Of a DNA stretch of 5,345 nucleotides, positions 1-5,345 are shown one piece after another. Each line of letters opens with the position of its first letter. Within the stretch, counting starts at the first letter, position 1. Below the pieces are notes generated by a model that worked only from the letters and a program-made list of their open reading frames with translations, had not been told where the DNA came from and ran no database searches. The DNA is from CAYXBG01 sp964463145 (GTDB lineage: Bacteria > Acidobacteriota > UBA6911 > RPQK01 > CBDAPI01). The position numbers and the translations under genes are program-made. The stretch covers positions 1-5,345 of the forward strand of contig CAYXBG010000107.1 in assembly GCA_964463145.1 (NCBI GenBank), read 5' to 3'.

Positions 1-785
1 TCTCTCAGATGCTTTCGATGCGCCCGAATCACTTCGTCCTGAATTTCCCAGTTAATCACCCCTCCATAGGGATGCCCTGGCTCTCTCCCTCGTTGCAACA
101 TCAAAATCTCTCGTTTAAAGCCCACATCTCCCACAGCGCTGAGTCTCATCCACATATCCACATCACTGCATGCCCCATACTCGGGATCAAACGAGCCGAA
201 CTTTTCCAGGGCACTCCCGCGGATCATGCTCATTCCACTTACAGGACACGGCAGCTGCGTTAACATCAACTTGAGCCAGTCATCTCCCTTAATCAGCTCG
301 GGAAAATCGGGAAGGTATGGGTTCATTCCCGAAAATACCCCATGAGCCCTTCTGTCAGGCAGAGGGTTGCATTCGTGATCACAGGCTTGCCGTCCTGGAT
401 TCACAAACAAGATAGAAGGGTTTCGATCTAGAATGTCCGCCATCTTTTCGATCATCGTCGGGAAATAGACATCATGGTCGTGACATGTCTGGATATATTC
501 CCCTCTGGACAATTCTATCCCTTTGTTCAGAACTAGGGTGACACCACCTTTCCTCTCTGGCTTATAGTAGAGAACACGCTTGTCGGACTTCACGAGAGAC
601 TCAGCCACCTCTTTTGTGTGATCTGTCGATTGATCATCCACAATGATAAGTTCTAGATCCTTCAATGTCTGATCTAAAATCATTTGGGCCGTTTCTTTAA
701 GGTAATCCGCTCTGTTGAACGTTGGCATGACAACACTCACTTTGGGGTTACCCTTCCGGTTTTCCATAAAATTTTTCGGGTACAT
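1..785 (-). CDS. Family 2 glycosyltransferase, C-terminus cut by window edge
   Basis: The frame is open from ATG at 785 to the left edge, giving 261 visible residues; perhaps a few dozen C-terminal residues are missing. The N-terminus has the GT-A nucleotide-sugar fold: a VSVVMPTFNR strand at residues 16-25, then LIIVDDQSTD (46-55) with the nucleotide-binding aspartates. HDHD (102-105) sits where the metal-binding DxD motif is expected, and SDVDMW (207-212) resembles the acidic acceptor/catalytic-base motif. I see no signal peptide or clear membrane helix, so it probably acts at the cytoplasmic face, adding a sugar to a lipid-linked oligosaccharide. Donor and acceptor cannot be read from sequence. 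I chose ATG 785 over the in-frame ATG at 767 because GGGGA at 794-790 is correctly placed as a ribosome-binding site, and nothing similar precedes 767. It follows the GT4 gene after 88 bases and may have its own promoter. Confidence 0.88.
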   Translation of the reverse strand, partial: MYPKNFMENRKGNPKVSVVMPTFNRADYLKETAQMILDQTLKDLELIIVDDQSTDHTKEVAESLVKSDKRVLYYKPERKGGVTLVLNKGIELSRGEYIQTCHDHDVYFPTMIEKMADILDRNPSILFVNPGRQACDHECNPLPDRRAHGVFSGMNPYLPDFPELIKGDDWLKLMLTQLPCPVSGMSMIRGSALEKFGSFDPEYGACSDVDMWMRLSAVGDVGFKREILMLQRGREPGHPYGGVINWEIQDEVIRAHRKHLR

Positions 786-814
786 ATTTTCCCCATTACT
801 GAAAGTTCGCCATC

Positions 815-844
815 TTAATACTTTAGAGGAAAAGTGAATATCAA
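815..844 (-). promoter_or_regulatory. Possible sigma70-like promoter for the GT2 gene
   Basis: On the minus strand, TTGATA (844-839, five of six matches to TTGACA) is followed after 18 bases by TATTAA (820-815, four of six matches to TATAAT). Transcription would begin near 808, leaving a leader of about 22 bases that contains the GGGGA ribosome-binding site at 794-790. The position just after a terminator-like hairpin fits a separate transcription start for the GT2 gene. The spacing is one base longer than ideal and the host's sigma-factor consensus is unknown, so this is a weak call. Confidence 0.28.
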
Positions 845-868
845 AAAGATTTCCCTCCTTCCGGCGGA
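843..868 (-). terminator. Weak terminator-like hairpin after the GT4 gene
   Basis: Just after the GT4 stop, the minus strand reads TCCGCC, GGAA, GGAGGG (868-853). This can fold into a stem of four G-C pairs and one G-U pair with an internal G-A mismatch, capped by a GNRA-type GGAA tetraloop. Five T residues follow at 847-843 after a short AAATC spacer. The stem is short and imperfect, so it may only attenuate transcription. The GGAAGGAGG inside it looks like a strong Shine-Dalgarno, but no start codon in an extended frame follows at a suitable distance. Confidence 0.3.
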
Positions 869-873
869 TCAAA

Positions 874-2079
874 TCATGACTTTTCTTTCAGCGATTCCAT
901 AAGCTCCATCCATCGCCTCCTAGCAATCTTATGACTATAACGATCTTCAAAAGCCCGACGACCGGCTTCCCCCATCTCAGCACTCCGGCCAGGATGGGTA
1001 ATGGCCTCGATTATCGCTTGCCTAACCTCCAATGGATTGTGTCGACACACCCACCCGACTCTGAGCTCTTCAATTTCCTGGTACAAATCCGCCCCTTCCC
1101 CGCCAACCAATAGGACCGGCTTACCGGCTGCCAAAGCGGCAGCGTACTTCGAAGGGACCAAAAGACCCGCCACCTCATCTCGCATAGTTATCAGGTGTAA
1201 ATTAACAGCGTTATAAAGTTGATTGAGCCTTTCTCGGGGCTGGTACTCCATGAAACGCACGTTCGGTAACTCAATTGCGTCGGTTTTCACTGCCTCTAAC
1301 CGTGGACCACCACCGACAAAGAGGAATATCACACCCACTCTTTCCTCGGCTAACTTTTTAGCGGCATCTATGACAGCATCAAATCGGTGTGCCATGCCTA
1401 AATTACCTGAATAAAGAACGACAAACTGGTCTTCAATGCCGTGCTCCGTCCGGAAAACTCTGCCTGCCTCAGAATCCGGTCGAATTGCATCACCATTAGC
1501 CCAGTTGGGGATCACTCTAATCTGGCAGGATCCACGCTTAGAAAGCTGTCCAGACATAGCTTTATCCAAAGCTACCACTCGATCGGCACGAGAAAGAATA
1601 AACCTAGACAGCCTGGAAAGAATGCGAGTCAAGAAAGACCCCTTCGGGAGCTGCCCTACCGCTACCGCAACGTCTGGATAAAGATCCTCAACTTTGTAAA
1701 CAAACCGGCTGCCTCGAAATTTCCCAATGAGTCCGATTAGTGCTACGAGTGGTGGCGTCGAAAGACATACTGTTACGTCGGCCCTTTTCGAGAAAAGTAA
1801 GGCCAAGGAAGCGGTCACAAGGAAAGTCAAATAATCACTGAGGCGACACCATCGGCTTCCGCGTCCCAGATTAGTGCACCAGAGACGCCGAATGTGCACC
1901 CCCTGCCACTGCTCGAGCCTGGGCAAAGAACGCTTTCTCTCAGGAGCATAGCTTCCTCTCCCGGATAGGACATGCACCTCATGACCACCTGCAGCAAGAT
2001 CACTAGCTAGGTCGGCCAGAAGTTGAGCCGTTGCAGCCATGTCGGGATAAAAGTACTGATTGACAAGAACTATTCTCAT
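874..2079 (-). CDS. GT4 glycosyltransferase, WbuB-like
   Basis: This 401-residue protein has the two-domain GT-B layout of family 4 transferases. The N-terminal acceptor domain opens with MRIVLVNQYFYPD and a GGHEVHVLSG strand (31-40). It carries a hydrophobic patch at about 83-97 and STPPLVALIG at 107-116, consistent with peripheral membrane association. VEDLYPD (130-136) is typical of WbuB-type enzymes. The C-terminal donor domain has YSGNLGMAH (223-231), FVGGGPR (254-260) and GLLVPSK...LAAGKPV (305-322). WbuB relatives transfer N-acetyl-L-fucosamine or similar 6-deoxyhexosamines to the growing lipid-linked repeat unit. That matches the upstream FnlA-type dehydratase and suggests it uses the sugar made by this cluster, though the donor is inferred. 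Where relatives, as I recall them, have Glu just before GL..PSK, this protein has Ala304. ATG at 2079 follows the reductase stop by 35 bases; its ribosome-binding site is weak (GGGGAG lies too far upstream). Confidence 0.9.
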   Translation of the reverse strand: MRIVLVNQYFYPDMAATAQLLADLASDLAAGGHEVHVLSGRGSYAPERKRSLPRLEQWQGVHIRRLWCTNLGRGSRWCRLSDYLTFLVTASLALLFSKRADVTVCLSTPPLVALIGLIGKFRGSRFVYKVEDLYPDVAVAVGQLPKGSFLTRILSRLSRFILSRADRVVALDKAMSGQLSKRGSCQIRVIPNWANGDAIRPDSEAGRVFRTEHGIEDQFVVLYSGNLGMAHRFDAVIDAAKKLAEERVGVIFLFVGGGPRLEAVKTDAIELPNVRFMEYQPRERLNQLYNAVNLHLITMRDEVAGLLVPSKYAAALAAGKPVLLVGGEGADLYQEIEELRVGWVCRHNPLEVRQAIIEAITHPGRSAEMGEAGRRAFEDRYSHKIARRRWMELMESLKEKS

Positions 2080-2114
2080 ATAGAACCAGTTAATGACTCC
2101 CCATCAGTGACATT

Positions 2115-2882
2115 TCAAAGAGATTGGAAATCCTCCGATATACTTCGTATCTGTAGTCCAATCTCCTCAAGTTGATCAAGTTCTAAGTATGAGTCACAGG
2201 GGTACTTGTATCCCACTTCCAATGACTCGACTGGATCAATGAGTCCTTTATCAAATCCAAACGCTTCACATAACTTCAGACCAAAATCATGATATGTAAC
2301 CCTATCTCTGGTCCCAATGTTTATGACTCCCCGGTATTCTCGCCCAATCAATTTCTCCATATAGTCGAGTAACCCGGCGGCAGTAATGGGGTTGAAGTAG
2401 TAGTTCGTGAGTAATGAAACAGGACATCTTTCTTCGAGACTTCTAAATAACCAGTGATCTTTATTGTAGAAAGCAGTTCTTAGAACCAGCCCAGGGACAA
2501 ATTGTTCCGAGGCCAGTTTCATCTTCCCATATTCGTTCACGGGATTCACGGCATAATTTGATGAAAAATGGACCATATAAGCCCCTATTTCGCCAGCAAC
2601 CTTCGCTATGTTTTTAACGCCGGAAACATTAACCTTCCATGTTTCCAGGATATGATTCTCACAATAATTCAAGTCCGTCATTGCTGCACAATTGATGATT
2701 ATCTTTGGCCGAGACTCACATATCTCTGATATGCGATTTATGTCCGTAATGTCGCAATCCTCTCTGGGGACAGCATTAATGTTCTGCCAGCGTCTTTTAA
2801 TCTCACGAGCAAGCCGCCCCCCAGCTCCAAGTAGCAGCACATCGTGCGAATCGAAACAAATTAGCGGGTTCGAATCTACCAT
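2115..2882 (-). CDS. Compact RmlD-like NDP-keto-sugar reductase (SDR)
   Basis: This is a short-chain dehydrogenase of the RmlD/sugar-nucleotide-binding type, 255 residues from ATG 2882. The Rossmann motif GAGGRLA is at 19-25, with Ala where the last Gly is usual. DCDITD (42-47) and INCAAMTDLNYCEN (63-76) match conserved RmlD blocks. The active site is SSNY (107-110) plus YGKMK (118-122), with Y118 and K122 as catalytic pair. The loop between SSNY and YGKMK is about a dozen residues shorter than in RmlD. The likely job is NAD(P)H reduction of a 4-keto sugar nucleotide. Unlike FnlB/WbjC/CapF it has no C-terminal cupin. TTG at 2897 would add five residues and overlap the methyltransferase by 11 bases; I prefer ATG 2882, which follows that stop by 4 bases and has GGTGAT, complementary to the 16S tail, upstream. 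Either way translation is probably coupled. It looks more AT-rich than the GT4 gene. Confidence 0.85.
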   Translation of the reverse strand: MVDSNPLICFDSHDVLLLGAGGRLAREIKRRWQNINAVPREDCDITDINRISEICESRPKIIINCAAMTDLNYCENHILETWKVNVSGVKNIAKVAGEIGAYMVHFSSNYAVNPVNEYGKMKLASEQFVPGLVLRTAFYNKDHWLFRSLEERCPVSLLTNYYFNPITAAGLLDYMEKLIGREYRGVINIGTRDRVTYHDFGLKLCEAFGFDKGLIDPVESLEVGYKYPCDSYLELDQLEEIGLQIRSISEDFQSL

Positions 2883-2886
2883 CGCA

Positions 2887-4107
2887 CTAATCACCAATCA
2901 CACGGATTTCCGGTAACGGCACAATAAAACTGCCGCCTCCAGCAAGAAACTTTTTCTCTTTACTGACAATTTCTCTTTCATAGTTCCACGCTGTCATTAA
3001 TGCATAGTCGGGAGGAGATTCAGAAAATACCTCCGGAGGAACAATGGGGATGTTCATCCCCGGCACAAGTTTTCCAAACCGGAGGGGTGACATATCTGAA
3101 ATGTAATCTATCCGGTCTGAGCCAAGACGACAGTAGTTAAGTAGGATCGTTGCGCGACCTGCCGCACCGTAGGCAGACACTCGATGACCTGAGCTTCTAA
3201 GGTCTTTCACCAGCCCCGATATCTCGGCCCTACGCAAACGCACTTGCCCGACAAAACGCTCGATATCCCAGTCACCTTCCTCTTTGATCATCCTCTTCAC
3301 TCTAGTTGACACTTCTCTGCTCAAACCCTCACGAGTTGCAGTCACGTGGATCGAACCTGCATGGATGGGGATCCGTTCGACATCCACAATAGTCAGGCCG
3401 TGGAAGGACAACAAGTGTTTAAGTGAAGTCAGAGAATGGTAGCAAATGTGTTCATGGTAAACGGTATCGAATTGAACTAGTTCGAGGAGATCTCCCTGGT
3501 AGTGAACCTCAAAAACAAACAACCCTTCGTCTTCCAAAAGGGTTGTAACGCCATCCAGTATCCCATGCAAATCATGAGTATGAGCAAAAACATTGTTGCC
3601 TGTTACAATTCTTGCTGCTCCATATTCAGACCTAATCCTTTCAGCTACGGATTTACCAAAGTATTCTTTGAACAAGGGCCAACCTTGTTTCCGACTAGCT
3701 GCCTCGGCTACATCTGATGGGTCTACCCCGACAACTTTGGCCCCTGCTTTGAGTAAAGGGCGCAACAAAACACCATCGTTGCATCCAAACTCCACTACCA
3801 ACTCACTCACCGCTTCCCCAAGATCCACTAACTCCTTCCCAACACGCGAAAAATGCTCGACAAGAGTATTTGTCGTACTAGATGAATAGGAATAGCGCCC
3901 AAAGATAATCTGCGGCTCAACGGTATCGAGAACTTGCATGAGGGTACAATTGTTACACCGAGCCAAGCGCAATGGGTACGCTGCCTGCACATCCACTTCT
4001 TCCGGACGCAAAAACCCCCCCGCCAAGGGCATCTGACCAAAATCAATCAGAAGATCTAGAAGCTCTGAACCACAAGCCAAGCAGGTGTGACGTGTTGAAA
4101 CGACCAA
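2887..4107 (-). CDS. NDP-sugar C-methyltransferase (TylC3/TcaB9 type)
   Basis: This 406-residue protein has the full three-part layout and usual length of S-adenosylmethionine-dependent sugar C-methyltransferases. The N-terminal zinc-binding domain has CLAC (9-12) and CNNC (51-54). The methyltransferase core has the SAM-binding motif VEFGCNDGVLL (105-115), acidic VGVDPSD (126-132) and NNVFAH (171-176). YHEH (217-220) corresponds to the Tyr/Glu/His active-site residues described for TcaB9. The C-terminal domain has YGAAGRATILLNY (313-325) and PGMNIPIVPPE (349-359), as in Methyltransf_14 proteins. Family members deprotonate the carbon beside a 4-ketone and methylate it, at C3 (TylC3, EryBIII, TcaB9) or C5 (NovU). 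The 4-keto intermediate could come from the upstream dehydratase, with the downstream reductase finishing the product. The start is TTG: the next Met is residue 26, which would delete the first zinc cysteines, and GAGGAG lies 6 bases upstream. Position specificity and substrate are not readable from sequence. Confidence 0.93.
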   Translation of the reverse strand: MVVSTRHTCLACGSELLDLLIDFGQMPLAGGFLRPEEVDVQAAYPLRLARCNNCTLMQVLDTVEPQIIFGRYSYSSSTTNTLVEHFSRVGKELVDLGEAVSELVVEFGCNDGVLLRPLLKAGAKVVGVDPSDVAEAASRKQGWPLFKEYFGKSVAERIRSEYGAARIVTGNNVFAHTHDLHGILDGVTTLLEDEGLFVFEVHYQGDLLELVQFDTVYHEHICYHSLTSLKHLLSFHGLTIVDVERIPIHAGSIHVTATREGLSREVSTRVKRMIKEEGDWDIERFVGQVRLRRAEISGLVKDLRSSGHRVSAYGAAGRATILLNYCRLGSDRIDYISDMSPLRFGKLVPGMNIPIVPPEVFSESPPDYALMTAWNYEREIVSKEKKFLAGGGSFIVPLPEIRVIGD

Positions 4108-4113
4108 TGCTTT

Positions 4114-4119
4114 CTCCTC
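4114..4119 (-). promoter_or_regulatory. Strong ribosome-binding site fixing a TTG start
   Basis: On the minus strand GAGGAG is followed by six bases (AAAGCA) and then TTG at 4107. The spacing is near ideal, and no ATG or GTG occurs in frame nearby that would keep the zinc-binding cysteines. This site therefore decides the start of the C-methyltransferase. A strong site may offset the weaker TTG initiator. Confidence 0.75.
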
Positions 4120-4137
4120 GTCTATTTGATTTAATCT

Positions 4138-4153
4138 GATACCGCACGGTACC
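4138..4153. repeat. Imperfect inverted repeat upstream of the methyltransferase
   Basis: GATACCG and CGGTACC face each other around a central CA, matching at six of seven positions. The element lies about 30 bases before the TTG start, on the leader side of the ribosome-binding site. It has no T-tract, so it is not a classical terminator. It could be a small operator or mRNA hairpin, or chance. Confidence 0.3.
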
Positions 4154-4163
4154 GGAAGCTATC

Positions 4164-4176
4164 CAGTCGCAGACTG
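4164..4176. repeat. Short perfect inverted repeat (CAGTC / GACTG)
   Basis: A five-base perfect inverted repeat with a three-base spacer, only ten bases from the neighbouring inverted repeat at 4138-4153. In RNA it would form a small hairpin. A repeat this short could easily be chance. Its only significance is its place in the longest intergenic gap of the window (4108-4256). Confidence 0.25.
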
Positions 4177-4256
4177 TTGAATTTTATTTCCGACAATCGC
4201 ATTTGATTGAGTAATAGAGCAGAAAGGCAGGTTCCTGAGCATCTCGAATACAGATC

Positions 4257-5282
4257 TCAATCGAGATATCCTGCCCCTACAAGAAGTTCTGTTAGTTCTT
4301 CTATCGAAAGAAGATTTTCTCCGCTGGTATATTCGGATGTGCGTACAGGCTCAAAATCACGATTGGATTTAACTATCGGCAGTATCGTGTTGATAACATA
4401 GTACCCGTTTCGTTCAGATGTTCTAAAACACTCTTCTTCGCTGAGCAGAATTTCGTCGATTTTCTCGCCAGGCCGGATACCGATTTCCTCTATTTCAATA
4501 TCTCTAGACCCTATCATTGCACTCGCTATATCTATAATACGGGCACTGGGCACTTGCGGTACGAGTATCTCCCCTCGCTGACCTGATTTTAGCGCTTCGA
4601 AAACCACATCCACCGCCTGGTCCAGAGTAAGCAAAAATCGGGTCATGTTTGGCGATGTAATTGTAATAGGGCCGCCCGCCTCAACCTGTTTTTTGAAATG
4701 TGGAATCACCGAACCTCGACTCGCTATTACGTTGCCGTATCGTACTGCCATAAAGTCGGTATCAGGCACATCCGCGTTGCCCGCCAAAAGCAACCTCTCT
4801 TGTAGAGCTTTTGTCATTCCCATCACATTGACAGGTTTACAGGCTTTATCGGTGGAGATCGTTACCACCTTCTGAATAGGCAGCCCGTGTTCACGGATAC
4901 CACGAACAATGTTGTAAGGGCCGACAATATTGGTGCGCACTGCCTCATAGGGGAAAAACTCACATTGAGGCACTTGCTTGAGAGCTGCCGCGTTTATCAC
5001 CACATCAGCTCTTCGCAATACAGGTAACAATGTGTCGTATAGACGTATATCTCCTATATGAAATTCTAATAAATCCTCGGTAGCAAAGTTTCTTATGTCC
5101 TCACCAGCATCTTTCGCCTGATACCATTGGTGTCGCATGTTGTACTGCTTGAGTTCGTCTCGCGAAAAAACCAAAAGTTTGCGGGGCTTACCCATTTCCC
5201 CTGTCATTATCCGCCGGACAATTGCATTCCCTAAAGAACCAGTACCTCCCGTTATTAGGACCGTCAACCCATCAAAGTTCAT
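4257..5282 (-). CDS. fnlA: UDP-GlcNAc 4,6-dehydratase/5-epimerase, FnlA/WbjB/CapE type
   Basis: This 341-residue extended SDR has the family's length. GGTGSLG (12-18) binds the nucleotide, FSRDE (39-43) and GDIR (77-80) follow, and AALKQVP (99-105) is characteristic. The active site is S143-T-D-K, with M154 and K158 in VNVMGMTK: Met replaces the usual SDR Tyr, as I recall for CapE/FnlA and unlike PseB/FlaA1. RYGNV (181-185) and RPGEKIDEIL (270-279) bind and close over substrate. The tail from about 310 (SEYTSGENLLSIEELTELL) matches the Polysacc_syn_2C segment of this subfamily. The family converts UDP-GlcNAc to 4-keto-6-deoxy sugar with C5 epimerisation, the first step towards UDP-L-FucNAc. 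ATG 5282 has GGGAGGGAG at 5299-5291. The usual partners fnlB and fnlC are not the next genes; a C-methyltransferase is. It may overlap an upstream gene as ATGA. Names wbjB and capE are equivalent. A different final product than FucNAc is likely. Confidence 0.92.
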   Translation of the reverse strand: MNFDGLTVLITGGTGSLGNAIVRRIMTGEMGKPRKLLVFSRDELKQYNMRHQWYQAKDAGEDIRNFATEDLLEFHIGDIRLYDTLLPVLRRADVVINAAALKQVPQCEFFPYEAVRTNIVGPYNIVRGIREHGLPIQKVVTISTDKACKPVNVMGMTKALQERLLLAGNADVPDTDFMAVRYGNVIASRGSVIPHFKKQVEAGGPITITSPNMTRFLLTLDQAVDVVFEALKSGQRGEILVPQVPSARIIDIASAMIGSRDIEIEEIGIRPGEKIDEILLSEEECFRTSERNGYYVINTILPIVKSNRDFEPVRTSEYTSGENLLSIEELTELLVGAGYLD

Positions 5283-5345
5283 ACCTCTATCTCCCTCCCA
5301 GCACCAACAATCTGGCTAGAATCATTCCCTGCTAAATGGCTCGCG
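5279..5345 (-). CDS. Possible C-terminal end of an upstream gene
   Basis: One minus-strand frame is open from the right edge and ends in TGA at 5281-5279, which shares bases with the dehydratase ATG (ATGA, 4-base overlap). The visible end is 21 residues finishing SSQIVGAGREIEV. The other two minus-strand frames stop earlier. The ATGA junction is a common sign of translational coupling in operons, and the dehydratase's ribosome-binding site would lie inside this gene. The piece is too short to identify, and a frame this short can be open by chance. Confidence 0.42.
   Translation of the reverse strand, partial: ASHLAGNDSSQIVGAGREIEV
5291..5299 (-). promoter_or_regulatory. Ribosome-binding site of the dehydratase gene
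   Basis: GGGAGGGAG on the minus strand lies 8 bases before ATG 5282. A second GAGGT (5287-5283) directly abuts the start and is too close to be the functional site. The purine-rich stretch strongly supports ATG 5282 as the true start. Confidence 0.65.

Noticed and set aside
9..263. 84-codon plus-strand open frame
   Set aside because: It lies opposite the GT2 gene, whose minus-strand frame gives recognisable GT2 motifs; its translation resembles nothing and has no ribosome-binding site.
796..813. Five-codon minus-strand leader frame (ATG to TAA) before the GT2 start
   Set aside because: No ribosome-binding site precedes it and the peptide has no attenuator-like codon run; likely chance.
1436..1740. 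Overlapping plus-strand frames of 81 and 99 codons
   Set aside because: They are antisense to the well-supported GT4 gene, with no family motif.
3502..3889. Plus-strand frames of 71 and 98 codons
   Set aside because: They are antisense to the C-methyltransferase SAM-binding core and are shadows of its codon pattern.
3828..4046. 72-codon minus-strand frame inside the methyltransferase
   Set aside because: It is in a different frame over the zinc-binding domain; the main frame explains the conserved cysteines. No frameshift is needed.
4159..4242. 27-codon minus-strand frame in the gap after the dehydratase
   Set aside because: ATG at 4242 has no convincing ribosome-binding site, the peptide has no recognisable feature, and it spans the hairpin repeat.
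5137..5319. 60-codon plus-strand frame at the right end
   Set aside because: It is antisense to the dehydratase Rossmann motif and has no supporting motif.

Overview
The window is a stretch of a surface-polysaccharide biosynthesis locus (O-antigen, capsule or exopolysaccharide), and every supportable gene lies on the minus strand. The protein families are typical of Gram-negative bacteria. Base composition is middling, roughly half G+C by eye. There is no rRNA, tRNA or lineage-marker gene, so I cannot name the genus. I see no CRISPR array, insertion sequence or tRNA.

In transcription order (right to left) the layout is: (1) the possible last 21 codons of an unidentified upstream gene (5345-5279), whose stop overlaps the next start as ATGA; (2) a FnlA/WbjB/CapE-type UDP-GlcNAc 4,6-dehydratase/5-epimerase (5282-4257); (3) a 149-base gap with two small inverted repeats; (4) a TylC3/TcaB9-type sugar C-methyltransferase starting at TTG behind a strong Shine-Dalgarno (4107-2887); (5) a compact RmlD-like keto-sugar reductase, 4 bases after the previous stop or overlapping it (2882-2115); (6) a WbuB-like GT4 glycosyltransferase (2079-874); (7) an 88-base gap with a terminator-like hairpin and a promoter-like sequence; and (8) a GT2 glycosyltransferase running off the left edge (785-1).

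The most interesting feature is the gene combination. In the standard UDP-L-FucNAc pathway, FnlA is followed by FnlB (reductase plus cupin 3-epimerase) and FnlC (2-epimerase). Here the dehydratase is followed by a C-methyltransferase and a reductase without a cupin, then by a transferase of the type that handles N-acetyl-6-deoxyhexosamines. A coherent reading is that the module makes and transfers a branched sugar: UDP-GlcNAc is converted to a 4-keto-6-deoxy intermediate, methylated on a carbon next to the ketone, reduced at C4, and transferred by the GT4 enzyme. The gene families are well supported. The product is inference.
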